A stretch of DNA of 64,000 nucleotides, taken from positions 12,587-76,586 of the forward strand of contig JALUIX010000058.1 in NCBI GenBank assembly GCA_027057345.1, in the 5' to 3' direction. Positions within the stretch are counted from its first letter, which is position 1; the number at the start of each line of letters is the position of its first letter. The DNA comes from S144-45 sp015494035. Lineage in GTDB: Bacteria; Pseudomonadota; Gammaproteobacteria; Xanthomonadales; Marinicellaceae. The translations under genes and the position numbers were made by a program. This document shows positions 17,090-25,061 of this stretch, piece after piece. A model generated the notes under the pieces. That model was not told where the DNA came from. It searched no databases and worked only from the letters and a program-made list of their open reading frames with translations.

Positions 17090-18073
17090 TTACCTGTCTG
17101 GGCTGTCCGAGCCCGCATCGGGCCGTTTTTTGCGGGCTCGTGGATGGGCCTCGTCATACACCCGCGCCAGGTGCTGAAAGTCCAGGTGGGTGTAGATCTG
17201 GGTGGTGGAAATGTCAGCATGACCCAGCATTTCCTGCACCGCGCGCAAGTCGCGACTGGATTCCAGTACGTGACTGGCGAATGAATGGCGCATCAAGTGC
17301 GGGTACACGCGTTGCCACAGGCCCTGCTGTTTGGCCCAGTAGCGCACCCTGTCCTGAATGCTGCGCGGCCGCAATGGTGTGCCACGCCGGGTCAGAAACA
17401 CCGCGTCGGTGGACTGTTTGTCCCAGGTTTTGGCCAGCGGATACCACTGCGCCAAAGTCTGTAGCGCCTGCGAGCCCACCGGCACCACGCGTTGCTTGCG
17501 CCCCTTGCCGGTGACACGGATAAATCCGCCACTGGTATCCAGATCCTGCCAGCGCGCACCGGCCAGTTCGCTCAAGCGCAGGCCGGAGGAATAGAAAAGC
17601 TCCAACATGGCCTTGTCGCGGATGGCCAGCGGGGTGCTGGCCGGAATGTCGAGCAAACGGGCCATGTCATCGGCATCCAGCACTTCCGGCAGACGCAACG
17701 GCACGCGCGGCGTGCTGAGCAAGGCACAGGGGTTGTGTTGCAGGCGGCCGTTTTCCCGCACAAATTCGAAAAAACGGGTGAGGCTGGAACGCAACCGGGC
17801 CAGCGAACGCGGCGACAGGCCATGCTGGTGACGATCGGCCAGCAGCGCGCTTAGTCGCTCGCCGTCTATTTCGTCAATGGCGATGTCTTCAGCCAGGAAA
17901 TCCGTTAATGCCTGCAGGTCGCGGCCATAAGCCTTGAGGGTGTTGGCCGACAGGCCACGCTGCTCGGTCAGTTCCCGCAGATAATGCTCAATCCAGTCGG
18001 GCAGGTTGTCTTTTGCAGTTCGCCCGGCTGGTGTCGAGCCTGGGTGATTGCCTGGATTCGGGTTTCTGGTCAT
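17090..18073 (-). CDS. xerC: XerC site-specific tyrosine recombinase
   Basis: A 327-residue recombinase that with XerD resolves chromosome dimers at dif. The N-terminal SAM-like DNA-binding domain (about residues 25-110) is followed by the catalytic domain with Arg166 (SGLRLSEL), Lys190 (TGKGRKQR), His259/Arg262 (HLMRHSFASH), His285 (GHADISTTQ) and Tyr294 (IYTH). All tyrosine-recombinase residues are present. Position after dapF and DUF484, as in E. coli, marks it as the housekeeping xerC rather than a mobile-element integrase. It has about 25 extra N-terminal residues compared with typical XerC; a later start is possible. Confidence 0.97.
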   Translation of the reverse strand: MTRNPNPGNHPGSTPAGRTAKDNLPDWIEHYLRELTEQRGLSANTLKAYGRDLQALTDFLAEDIAIDEIDGERLSALLADRHQHGLSPRSLARLRSSLTRFFEFVRENGRLQHNPCALLSTPRVPLRLPEVLDADDMARLLDIPASTPLAIRDKAMLELFYSSGLRLSELAGARWQDLDTSGGFIRVTGKGRKQRVVPVGSQALQTLAQWYPLAKTWDKQSTDAVFLTRRGTPLRPRSIQDRVRYWAKQQGLWQRVYPHLMRHSFASHVLESSRDLRAVQEMLGHADISTTQIYTHLDFQHLARVYDEAHPRARKKRPDAGSDSPDR

Positions 18074-18091
18074 GGGCGCATCTGGCCGCCC

Positions 18092-18886
18092 TCAGGCATC
18101 GGCCACGGGAGACTGGGAACCGGCTGCCGAAGCCGTTGATCCGGCCGTGGCTGCGTCCCGTTGCAGCTTGTGGTGTAACAGCCTGGCCAGACGTTGCAGA
18201 ATATCGGTGGACATGCCCGGCACAAAGCGGTGCTGATCGCGGCTGCCAAAAGCCAGCAATCCGCCGCTGCCTTTTTCTCCCATGGGGATCAACGCCACCG
18301 AAGCCACGTCGTTGGCCTGTTCGCCAAACAGGTATTCCAGCTTGTCGGCTTTGAGGCGACCGCACAGGGGTTGCGCCTGGGCCAGCGCATCGGCAAACAA
18401 CTGCTGGAATTCTTCTGCATCACTGACAATGATCACGTGCCCCATGCGGGTGTCGGCCGGTAGCAGCGCCGGTGGCACGGCCAGGCTAAGAAAATCGCTG
18501 GGAAAAGCCGTGCGAACATAATCCACAAACGCATTAAGGCTGGATTGCCCGGCGGGCAGGCTGGAAAACACCAGCGCCAGCTCGAACACCTTGTCAAGCA
18601 GGCTTTCGCTGCTGCGTGCGGCACTGACCATGGCATTTAACTGCTCGGCCAGCTGACGGTTCTTTTCCTGTAATACCTTGACCTGATAATTAACCAGATT
18701 GGTCACGCTGCCCTGATTGTCGACCACCTGCAGTTGCGCCAGCAAATCCGGGTACTGGCTGAAAAAGGCGGGGTGCTGACGCAAGAAGCGCAAAACATCC
18801 ATGGCCCGCAGGGGCGCCATGGAGGGTTCCGTGCCGACTTCAGCAGTGGCTCCGGTGTGGTGTGGTTGTTCCGGTTTCTCGCTCAT
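18092..18886 (-). CDS. DUF484 family protein
   Basis: A 264-residue DUF484 protein, a GAF-like fold always found between dapF and xerC in gammaproteobacteria. Characteristic stretches: VLRFLRQHPAFFSQYPDLLAQLQV near residue 30-53, NYQVKVLQEKNRQLAEQLNAMV (coiled-coil), and VALIPMGEKGSGGLLAFGSRDQHRFVPGMSTDILQRLA near the end. Function unknown. Its ATG overlaps the dapF stop (ATGA) and xerC follows 18 bases downstream. The C-terminal 25 residues are Ala/Ser-rich and not conserved. Confidence 0.93.
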   Translation of the reverse strand: MSEKPEQPHHTGATAEVGTEPSMAPLRAMDVLRFLRQHPAFFSQYPDLLAQLQVVDNQGSVTNLVNYQVKVLQEKNRQLAEQLNAMVSAARSSESLLDKVFELALVFSSLPAGQSSLNAFVDYVRTAFPSDFLSLAVPPALLPADTRMGHVIIVSDAEEFQQLFADALAQAQPLCGRLKADKLEYLFGEQANDVASVALIPMGEKGSGGLLAFGSRDQHRFVPGMSTDILQRLARLLHHKLQRDAATAGSTASAAGSQSPVADA

Positions 18887-19749
18887 GATTCTCCTTGGCT
18901 GTTGTCCGCTGCGGGATAAAAGGCGCGGCCCTGATACACGTGAGCTGCCGGGCCGCGCAATGACAGACCACCGGTGCCTGGCTGGTAGTTTACCAAAAGC
19001 TTGCCACCGGGCATGTCAACGCGAACCGCCTGCGGTCTGTCTGTTGGGTTTTCCGTGCCTTGATCCTCGGCCAGCAGGCGCTGCACGGTAGCCACCACGG
19101 CCGCGGCGGCGCCACTGCCACAGGCCCGGGTTTCTCCCGTGCCGCGTTCATTCACACGAATCCGCAGGTGCTGCGGGCTGTGCACGTGCACCACTTCCAG
19201 ATTAACGCCCTGGGGGTAGTGACGGCGCACCGAAGCGGCCAGCTGTGCCAGGTCCAAACTTGTCAGTGCCTGCGCAGAGTCCACCCACTGCACCCGGTGC
19301 GGATTGCCCACCGATACCTCCGCATGGGTTTCGTCCACCAGGCGACAATGCGCGGCCGGCAGGCTGATTTCCACATCGTCGATGGCGTGCACGTGAATAC
19401 TGACCGGGCCACCGGGGCCGGTGACCTGAAAGCGGCGACTTACCGCCCAGCCACTTTGCCACAAATACCGCCCCAGGCAACGCTGGCCATTGCCGCACTG
19501 CTCGGCCTCGCTGCCGTCGGCGTTATAAAAGCGGTAAGCCGCCACGTAGCGTTCATCGGCTGAGTCGCTCAACACAATCAACTGGTCAAAGCCCACGCCG
19601 GTGCGCCGGCAGGCCCAATGGCGGATCAAAGAGGGAGACAAGTCCAGACGCTGCAAACGTGCATCCACCAGCATGAAATCATTACCCAGCCCATGCATTT
19701 TCTCAAAACGCAGGCTCCGAACCGGTTGATTGGCGCGATTCGCGTTCAT
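18883..19749 (-). CDS. dapF: Diaminopimelate epimerase
   Basis: A 288-residue pyridoxal-independent epimerase converting LL- to meso-diaminopimelate for lysine and peptidoglycan synthesis. The two catalytic cysteines are visible: Cys85 in AEQCGNGQRC and Cys210 in RACGSGAAAAV; the N-terminal KMHGLGNDFMLVD is the family signature. The first residues (MNANRANQPVRSLRFE) are longer than the usual 2-5 before KMHGLGN; a start within this stretch is possible. It is placed 10 bases behind lptM and overlaps DUF484, the conserved lptM-dapF-DUF484-xerC operon. Confidence 0.97.
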   Translation of the reverse strand: MNANRANQPVRSLRFEKMHGLGNDFMLVDARLQRLDLSPSLIRHWACRRTGVGFDQLIVLSDSADERYVAAYRFYNADGSEAEQCGNGQRCLGRYLWQSGWAVSRRFQVTGPGGPVSIHVHAIDDVEISLPAAHCRLVDETHAEVSVGNPHRVQWVDSAQALTSLDLAQLAASVRRHYPQGVNLEVVHVHSPQHLRIRVNERGTGETRACGSGAAAAVVATVQRLLAEDQGTENPTDRPQAVRVDMPGGKLLVNYQPGTGGLSLRGPAAHVYQGRAFYPAADNSQGES

Positions 19750-19759
19750 GACCAGGCCT

Positions 19760-19984
19760 TCACGGCATCGGGAAATCTGTCAGGCTTTCCCTGGCGCGGC
19801 TGTTGGCTTCGTCCGTGGTTGCAGGAGTCGTGGGTGTTTTTTCCGTAGCGGGCGGCTCGTCTTGGGTCGGTGTGTTTTCTTCCTTGGGCGGCAAATACAG
19901 ATCACCCTTGTTGCCACAGGCGGTCAGGCTCATGGCACCCAGCAACAGCCAGGGAAGGATTTTCTGATTGGAAATGCGTTGCAT
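19760..19984 (-). CDS. lptM: LPS-assembly lipoprotein LptM (YifL)
   Basis: A 74-residue small lipoprotein. The signal peptide ILPWLLLGAMSLTACGNKGDLYLPP has the lipobox LTAC and the family-defining CGNKGDLYLPP immediately after the lipidated Cys. In E. coli LptM assists oxidative maturation of the LptD translocon at the outer membrane. The remaining 40 residues are Pro/Thr/Glu-rich and unstructured, as is normal. It is the first gene of the dapF-xerC operon. Confidence 0.93.
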   Translation of the reverse strand: MQRISNQKILPWLLLGAMSLTACGNKGDLYLPPKEENTPTQDEPPATEKTPTTPATTDEANSRARESLTDFPMP

Positions 19985-20089
19985 GGGCGGCCTTTTTGTT
20001 TGCCATGTGATGCGTCAAATCTTATCATTGGTGGGTGTAAAGTCCAATGCCCCATGGCGGGCCTTTCCCCTTCTTTGACTGGAGTGTTC

Positions 20090-20761
20090 ATGAGCTATCC
20101 TGCGGTTCGAATCGAAACCGGCGACAATCCCGAAATGGCCATCATCTGGCTGCACGGCCTGGGTGCCGATGGCCACGACTTTGAGCCGGTGGTGCCACAG
20201 TTTCAGCACCCCGATATTCCCTTGCGTTTTGTCTTCCCGCACGCGCCGGTGCAGCCGGTGACCATTAATGGCGGCATGGCCATGCGCAGCTGGTACGACA
20301 TCAAGGGCCTGGACATCGGTTCACGCGCCGATGAAGCCGGCATCCGGGCCTCGCAACAGATAGTTCACGACCTCATCGACGAGCAAGTGGCCCAGGGCAT
20401 TGCACCGGAAAACATTATCCTGGCCGGCTTTTCCCAGGGCGCGGCCATGACCCTGCACACCGGCAGCCGCTACCCGCAACCGCTGGCCGGGATGGTGGCC
20501 TTGTCGGGTTACCTGCCCATGCCGGAAAAGTTGCCTGCTGAAAAACACCCGGCCAATGCCAACACCCCCATTTTCATGGCCCATGGCACCCTGGACCCGG
20601 TGGTGCCTTATGCCCTGGGTGAAGCCAGCGCCAAAATCCTGCAAGCCAATGGCTACCCGGTGGAATGGCACGCCTACCCGATTCAACACGCTGTTTCACC
20701 CGAGGAACTGGCGGCGCTGCGCGCCTTTGTTTTTCGCTTGGCACAAAAACAGCCGTCCTGA
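20090..20761 (+). CDS. Phospholipase/carboxylesterase family hydrolase
   Basis: A 223-residue cytoplasmic alpha/beta hydrolase of the EstB/acyl-protein-thioesterase-like family. AIIWLHGLGADGHDFEPVV forms the oxyanion loop, the nucleophile is in GFSQGAAMTL, the acid in HGTLDPVVPY, and the histidine in IQHAVSPEEL. The start MSYPAVRIET is chosen because GGAG lies 6 bases before it; a longer open frame begins upstream at 19730 but runs through dapF and lptM. It hydrolyses short-chain esters or acyl groups; natural substrate unknown. birA follows after 10 bases. Confidence 0.93.
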   Translation: MSYPAVRIETGDNPEMAIIWLHGLGADGHDFEPVVPQFQHPDIPLRFVFPHAPVQPVTINGGMAMRSWYDIKGLDIGSRADEAGIRASQQIVHDLIDEQVAQGIAPENIILAGFSQGAAMTLHTGSRYPQPLAGMVALSGYLPMPEKLPAEKHPANANTPIFMAHGTLDPVVPYALGEASAKILQANGYPVEWHAYPIQHAVSPEELAALRAFVFRLAQKQPS

Positions 20762-20771
20762 TGAAGGCCCG

Positions 20772-21821
20772 GTGAAGCCAAAAGACCCGCTGCCAGCCAC
20801 GGTATTTGCCCGCCTCTGCCAACAGCCGGTGGTCAACGGCCAGTCGCTGGCCAGGGCGCTGGGCGTAAGCCGCGCGGCCATCTGGAAAGCGGTGCGGTTT
20901 CTGCGTGACGCCGGCGTGCCCATCGCCGCTGTCAGCGGCAGCGGATATCGGCTCACCCAACGCCTTTCCCCTCTGGATGCCGAAACGCTACAGACGCAGC
21001 GGCCGCCGGGCATGGGCCTGCGGCTGCTTTTCAGCACAACCTCCACCAATGACGATGCCCGGGCGCTGGATTCCCCCGGTTTTGTGCTGGCCGAGCACCA
21101 GCACCGGGGTCGCGGGCGCATGGGCCGCCAGTGGTTGAGCGTGCCAGGAGGGTCCATAGTGCTGTCAGGCCGCTGGGATTTTGCCGGTGGCATTGCCGAT
21201 CTGGCCGGTTTGAACCTGGCCGTGGCCGCCGCCGTGGTCGACACTGCGGCAGATTTTGGCTGGCATCTGGGCGTCAAATGGCCCAATGACTTGGTCTCTC
21301 GCGACGAGGCAGGCAGGCTGCAAAAAATTGGCGGGGTGCTGATCGAAATCAGCGGCGAAATGGAAGGCCCATGTCAGGCCGTGGTGGGCCTGGGCCTGAA
21401 CTGGCAATTGCCCCCGGAAACCTGCCAGCGCATCGAACAAGCCGTGGCCAACCTGACGGATTTGCCGCGCCGCCACGACCAGACAAAGACAAACAGCGGT
21501 AGTCAGGCCGTGGATCGTAGTGCCTTTGTGGCCCATTTGTTGAACCGGCTGAACGAATGCGTGCGCGGCTGGTGCGATAACGACGCTGTGCGGCGACAGG
21601 CCCACCGCCAGCAGGTGCTGGACACCTGGTGGCGGCACGATGCCTTACTGAACCAGCCGGTGGTTGTGCGTTCCACGCTTGGCCCCAGCGAGGCTGGGCT
21701 GCATGGCATTTGCCGGGGCGTGGATGCCAGCGGGGCGCTGATTCTGGAACGCAACGGCCAGCGCGAGACCCTGCACAGTGGCGAACTGAGCCTGCGTGCT
21801 GAACAGCAAAGCCCTGCATAA
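20772..21821 (+). CDS. birA: Biotin--protein ligase / biotin operon repressor BirA
   Basis: A 349-residue bifunctional enzyme that activates biotin to biotinyl-AMP and attaches it to the acetyl-CoA carboxylase carrier protein, and can repress biotin genes. An N-terminal winged helix-turn-helix (SLARALGVSRAAIWKAVRFLRDAGVPIAAVSGSGYRL, about residues 20-58) precedes the ligase domain with HRGRGRMGRQW (biotinyl-AMP loop) and KWPNDL; a C-terminal SH3-like domain closes the protein. Start is GTG at 20772 with AAGG six bases upstream; no in-frame ATG fits. The commonly adjacent coaX (pantothenate kinase) is absent here; a SPOR-like gene follows. Confidence 0.96.
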   Translation: MKPKDPLPATVFARLCQQPVVNGQSLARALGVSRAAIWKAVRFLRDAGVPIAAVSGSGYRLTQRLSPLDAETLQTQRPPGMGLRLLFSTTSTNDDARALDSPGFVLAEHQHRGRGRMGRQWLSVPGGSIVLSGRWDFAGGIADLAGLNLAVAAAVVDTAADFGWHLGVKWPNDLVSRDEAGRLQKIGGVLIEISGEMEGPCQAVVGLGLNWQLPPETCQRIEQAVANLTDLPRRHDQTKTNSGSQAVDRSAFVAHLLNRLNECVRGWCDNDAVRRQAHRQQVLDTWWRHDALLNQPVVVRSTLGPSEAGLHGICRGVDASGALILERNGQRETLHSGELSLRAEQQSPA

Positions 21822-21848
21822 ACCGCCATAACCGGGTAAAATCCGCTC

Positions 21849-22541
21849 ATGATTTCCTCCCCGACTCCCATGCGCTGGCTTTTCTTTGTCATGCTGGCGG
21901 CCAACCTGGCCTTTTTTGCCTGGCTGCGTCAGCAACCGATGCCCGAGCCGCTGCGCTTTGCCGCCACCGACCCGAACGTTCCCGGTTTGCGCCTGTTGAG
22001 TGAAGCCGAGCCGGTCAATCGGTCGCCTGAGTGGCAAAACCCCGCCAGCAACGATAACAACGCGGTCAGCCCGGTGGTGCCGGTGTGTTTCCGCACCGGA
22101 CCCTTTGCCAGCCAGGCGGCCATCAACCAGGTACTGGAGCCCTTACAGGATTTCGTCATAAAAACCCGCACCCGCCGCGAAACGGCCAGTCAGGAGGCCG
22201 GTTACTGGGTATTTCTTCCGGCCACGGACACCCGCGCCGAGGCGCTTAAGGCGGCCCGTCGCCTGTCGCAAGCCGGCGTACGGGATTACTACGTGGTCAC
22301 CGCCGGGGCGCATGAAAACACCGTTTCCCTGGGGCTGTACCGGGACAAGGACAACGCCATGGCACGTCTGGAAAGCCTGCTCCAACGCGGTTTTGATGCG
22401 CAGTGGGAAGCCCGCCTGGAACAGTGGCCGGAATACTGGCTGGATGTGGCCGTGGCTTCAGATCAGGCCGATAAACTGCCGCAGTTACTCACCGAGGCCG
22501 CCCCGACCGCCCGGGCCTTTGCGGCCAGTTGCGACTGGTAG
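21849..22541 (+). CDS. SPOR-domain-like membrane-anchored protein
   Basis: A 230-residue protein with one N-terminal transmembrane segment (MRWLFFVMLAANLAFFAWL, about residues 8-26) and an extracytoplasmic remainder. CFRTGPFASQAAINQVLEPL ... GYWVFLPATDTRAEALKAARRLSQAGVRDYYVV and SLGLYRDKDNAMARLESLLQRGFDA follow the SPOR pattern (Y/F-W-V-x-L-P, then L-x-x-x-G-V-x-D-Y-Y-V and S-L-G-x-F/Y). SPOR domains bind denuded peptidoglycan glycans at division sites; here the match is weak and partly duplicated. It is the third gene of a likely operon with the carboxylesterase and birA; repeat copy E follows. Confidence 0.75.
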   Translation: MISSPTPMRWLFFVMLAANLAFFAWLRQQPMPEPLRFAATDPNVPGLRLLSEAEPVNRSPEWQNPASNDNNAVSPVVPVCFRTGPFASQAAINQVLEPLQDFVIKTRTRRETASQEAGYWVFLPATDTRAEALKAARRLSQAGVRDYYVVTAGAHENTVSLGLYRDKDNAMARLESLLQRGFDAQWEARLEQWPEYWLDVAVASDQADKLPQLLTEAAPTARAFAASCDW

Positions 22542-22588
22542 GGATAACCGGCCTTCCTGAGTAGAATCCTAGAAGCGTTAGGTGTCAG

Positions 22589-22749
22589 GGAACCTCTGAT
22601 TGAGTCTGGCGCGAGCAGATTGTTGTGAAAAATTGTTCAGTTCAAGGCGCAAACCGCACGTAATAGCCAGGCTATTGCGAAGGTTTGCAACACAGAAATG
22701 GACGATTTTACGCCGCAAGATGCCGTGTCACGATTCAATCAGAGGTTCC
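22589..22749. repeat. MITE-like repeat copy E (subfamily 1, 161 bp)
   Basis: Full-length copy with ends GGAACCTCTGATTGAGTC and GATTCAATCAGAGGTTCC. Flanks TCAG (22585-22588) and TTAC (22750-22753) do not match, unlike most other copies. Its right end overlaps the 3' end of tsaD by 11 bases and provides that gene's stop. Confidence 0.88.
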
Positions 22750-23794
22750 TTACCGGCCCTGGCCGTCGCAGCGCTTCCAGCGACCAGCGTGGGTGGATAT
22801 CAATGGCCCAACCGGTTTTGCGCTCGCCGGCCTGCAAGCGCAAGGCACCGGCCAGAGCGATCATGGCACCGTTATCTGTGCACCAGTCCAGCGGTGGAAA
22901 ATACACCTGGCCGCCGTGTTGCTGCGTCATGGCCTGCAAACGCTGGCGCAAGGCGCTGTTGGCGCTGACGCCACCGGCCACTACCAGGCGCTTCAAACCG
23001 CTTTGCTTGATGGCCCGCTGACATTTTCGCACCAACGTGTCCACCACCGCTTCCTGAAACCCGGCCGCAATATCGGCCTTGAGTTGTTCCCGTTCGGCCT
23101 CACTGGTGGCAGCTTGCCGGCTTTTCTCCCAGGTCACGCGGGTAAAGGTCTTGAGACCGGAAAAGCTCATGTCCAGTCCCGGGCGATTTATCATGGGGCG
23201 CGGAAAAGCAAACCGGCCGGAGTCGCCTTTTTTGGCCAGCTCGGCCAGGGCCTTGCCACCCGGATAGGGCAGTCCCAGCAATTTGGCCGTTTTGTCAAAA
23301 GCCTCACCGGCGGCGTCATCCAGCGTGTCACCCAGAATGCGGTAATCACCCAGTTCGCGCACGGCCACCAACAGGCTGTGGCCACCGGAAACCAGTAGGC
23401 TGAGAAACGGGAATGGTGGCGGGTCATCGCCCAGCAAAGGCGCCAGCAAATGGCCTTCCATGTGATGCACTTCCACGGCTGGAATGTCCAACGCCCAAGC
23501 CAGACTCTGGCCCAGGCTGGCCCCCACCAGCAAGGCCCCGGCCAGGCCCGGCCCGGCTGTCCAGGCAATGCCGTCCAGGTCATTCAGGCTCAAGTCGGCC
23601 TGTTTCAAGGTGGCCTGTATCAGTGGCACCGCCTTGCGCACGTGATCGCGCGATGCCAGCTCCGGCACCACACCGCCATGGCGGGCGTGCAAGGCAATCT
23701 GTGAATGCAGTTGCTCGGCCAAGAGGCCGTTTTCGGTGTCATAAATGGCGATGCCTGTTTCGTCACAGGATGACTCGATGCCGAGGACTTTCAT
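22739..23794 (-). CDS. tsaD: tRNA N6-threonylcarbamoyladenosine transferase TsaD
   Basis: A 351-residue essential ASKHA-fold enzyme that with TsaB/TsaE transfers threonylcarbamoyl to A37 of ANN-decoding tRNAs. MKVLGIESSCDETGIAIYD and the metal-binding HHMEGHLLAPLL (HxxxH) are diagnostic, with VSGGHSLLV and the C-terminal DNGAMIALAG. Its partner tsaC, which makes threonylcarbamoyl-AMP, is also in this window at 35.3 kb. The last four residues (VRNL) and the TGA stop are read from repeat copy E, giving an extension of about ten residues past the usual HPRWSLEAL end. ATG overlaps the apbE stop. Confidence 0.97.
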   Translation of the reverse strand: MKVLGIESSCDETGIAIYDTENGLLAEQLHSQIALHARHGGVVPELASRDHVRKAVPLIQATLKQADLSLNDLDGIAWTAGPGLAGALLVGASLGQSLAWALDIPAVEVHHMEGHLLAPLLGDDPPPFPFLSLLVSGGHSLLVAVRELGDYRILGDTLDDAAGEAFDKTAKLLGLPYPGGKALAELAKKGDSGRFAFPRPMINRPGLDMSFSGLKTFTRVTWEKSRQAATSEAEREQLKADIAAGFQEAVVDTLVRKCQRAIKQSGLKRLVVAGGVSANSALRQRLQAMTQQHGGQVYFPPLDWCTDNGAMIALAGALRLQAGERKTGWAIDIHPRWSLEALRRPGPVRNL

Positions 23795-24990
23795 GTCGAT
23801 TTCCCGCTGGATTGGCCAGATTCATGGCGCGCCGGCGCCGATTTCAAGGCTGGATTTTTCTCACCATCGGCCTCCACAGAGCGGAGCTGGCAGTGCAGGC
23901 GGCTGTTTTTCAGTCGACCGGCCATGGCCGGGCTGATTTCACACCGGCCGTCCTCGCCCAGCAGCAAGACGCTGTCCAGCCCCAGCTGCTGCGCCACGCG
24001 CGGCCACCGCTGCCAACCGGCCACAATCATAGCGGTGGCTGCTGCGTCAGCCAGGGTGCCATCATCTGCGATCACCGTGGCGGAAACCACATCCGGCACC
24101 GGCCAGCCTGTTGCCGGATCGAGGATGTGCGCATAGCGTGTACCGTCATAGCGGGTGTAACGCTGATAATTGCCGGAGGTAAAAATGGCTTCATGGCCAC
24201 GGCTTTCGATTACCGCCAGAATGTCTCCGGGCCAGTCGGCGCCCGGGGCGCGAATGGCCACCCGCCACGGCGCCACCCCTTTCTGGCCATTGACCAGCAC
24301 ATCGCCACCGGCATTGATAATCACGTCCGCAAACCCCGCCTGCTGCAGCATTTTTGCCACCACATCAGTGGCATAACCCTTGGCCACCCCGCCAAAATCC
24401 AGCCAGATTCGTGGGTTGCTGCTCCACAACTGCACGCCTTCACTTTTCTTGGTCAGGTGCAGATCGGCCATGGATGGCCGCTGTTGCAGCCACTCATCAA
24501 TAGCGGTGGCATCAGGTGGCGGTGTGTGCAAGGGGAACTCATCGGCGTGAAACCCCCACAGGTGCACCAGTTCGCCAATGGCCGGGTCAAAAGCGCCCTC
24601 GCTGGTCTGGCTCAAGGCCTTGACCCGCTGCAAAAAACGCGCTTCTTCGTCACTCAGCGTAATGCGTTGGCCATGACGCAAAGCCGCATTGATGGCCTGC
24701 AAGCGACCCGGCTTCCAGGCATGCCACTGATGGTGCATGGCGTTCAGTTTTTCTTCCACCTTCAACAAGGCGTTTTCCAGTGCCGGCTGCTTTTCTTTCG
24801 GCGCCCAAACCAGGACATCCAGCACGGTGCCAAACACATAATACGACTGCTTGTGAAGCACCGATGGCGACTGATTGTTCCCTTCAGCGGCCGGCTGGGA
24901 GTCCGCGCAGGCGGTGAGCAGACCCAGCGCCATAACGCAGGCAATCCCCACCCGGATAGTTTCATTATTGATAATCGTTCTCATTTGCAT
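23791..24990 (-). CDS. apbE: FAD:protein FMN transferase ApbE (lipoprotein)
   Basis: A 399-residue flavin transferase that attaches FMN through a phosphoester to Thr in the DxxSGAT motif of periplasmic proteins. The N-terminus has a lipoprotein signal (GIACVMALGLLTAC). Core motifs: YYVFGTVLDV, FDPAIGELVHLWGFH, DFGGVAKGYATD (Mg/FAD site), NAGGDVLVNG, and the C-terminal AHILDPATGWPV. Divergently transcribed from an operon whose second gene encodes an FMN-binding protein with this motif. The Fur box at 24967-24985 overlaps the ATGs at 24990 and 24984, so the true start may lie a few codons downstream (for example the GTG before GIACVMAL). Followed by tsaD with a 4-base overlap. Confidence 0.96.
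   Translation of the reverse strand: MQMRTIINNETIRVGIACVMALGLLTACADSQPAAEGNNQSPSVLHKQSYYVFGTVLDVLVWAPKEKQPALENALLKVEEKLNAMHHQWHAWKPGRLQAINAALRHGQRITLSDEEARFLQRVKALSQTSEGAFDPAIGELVHLWGFHADEFPLHTPPPDATAIDEWLQQRPSMADLHLTKKSEGVQLWSSNPRIWLDFGGVAKGYATDVVAKMLQQAGFADVIINAGGDVLVNGQKGVAPWRVAIRAPGADWPGDILAVIESRGHEAIFTSGNYQRYTRYDGTRYAHILDPATGWPVPDVVSATVIADDGTLADAAATAMIVAGWQRWPRVAQQLGLDSVLLLGEDGRCEISPAMAGRLKNSRLHCQLRSVEADGEKNPALKSAPARHESGQSSGKST
24967..24985. promoter_or_regulatory. Fur box between apbE and the porin operon
   Basis: The 19-base palindromic site reads ATTGATAATCGTTCTCATT; its complement AATGAGAACGATTATCAAT differs from the gammaproteobacterial Fur consensus (AATGATAATNATTATCATT) at three or four positions. 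It lies inside a good sigma-70 promoter for the porin operon and over the apbE start, so iron-bound Fur should repress both directions. Confidence 0.8.
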
Positions 24991-24996
24991 TAGAAT
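24968..24996 (+). promoter_or_regulatory. Sigma-70 promoter of the porin-FMN-PepSY operon
   Basis: TTGATA (24968-24973), a spacer of exactly 17 bases, then TAGAAT (24991-24996); the expected start is about 58 bases before the porin ATG. The Fur box covers the -35 and the spacer. Confidence 0.72.
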
Positions 24997-25061
24997 CCGG
25001 TTTCCGGCCCAAGCAGGCTATCTCTCATCACTCTTTTTCATCACGGAATTTAGAGGTCACC

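Noticed and set aside
17090..18073. Tyrosine recombinase as a mobile-element integrase
   Set aside because: Synteny with lptM-dapF-DUF484 identifies housekeeping XerC; no att sites or cargo were found nearby.
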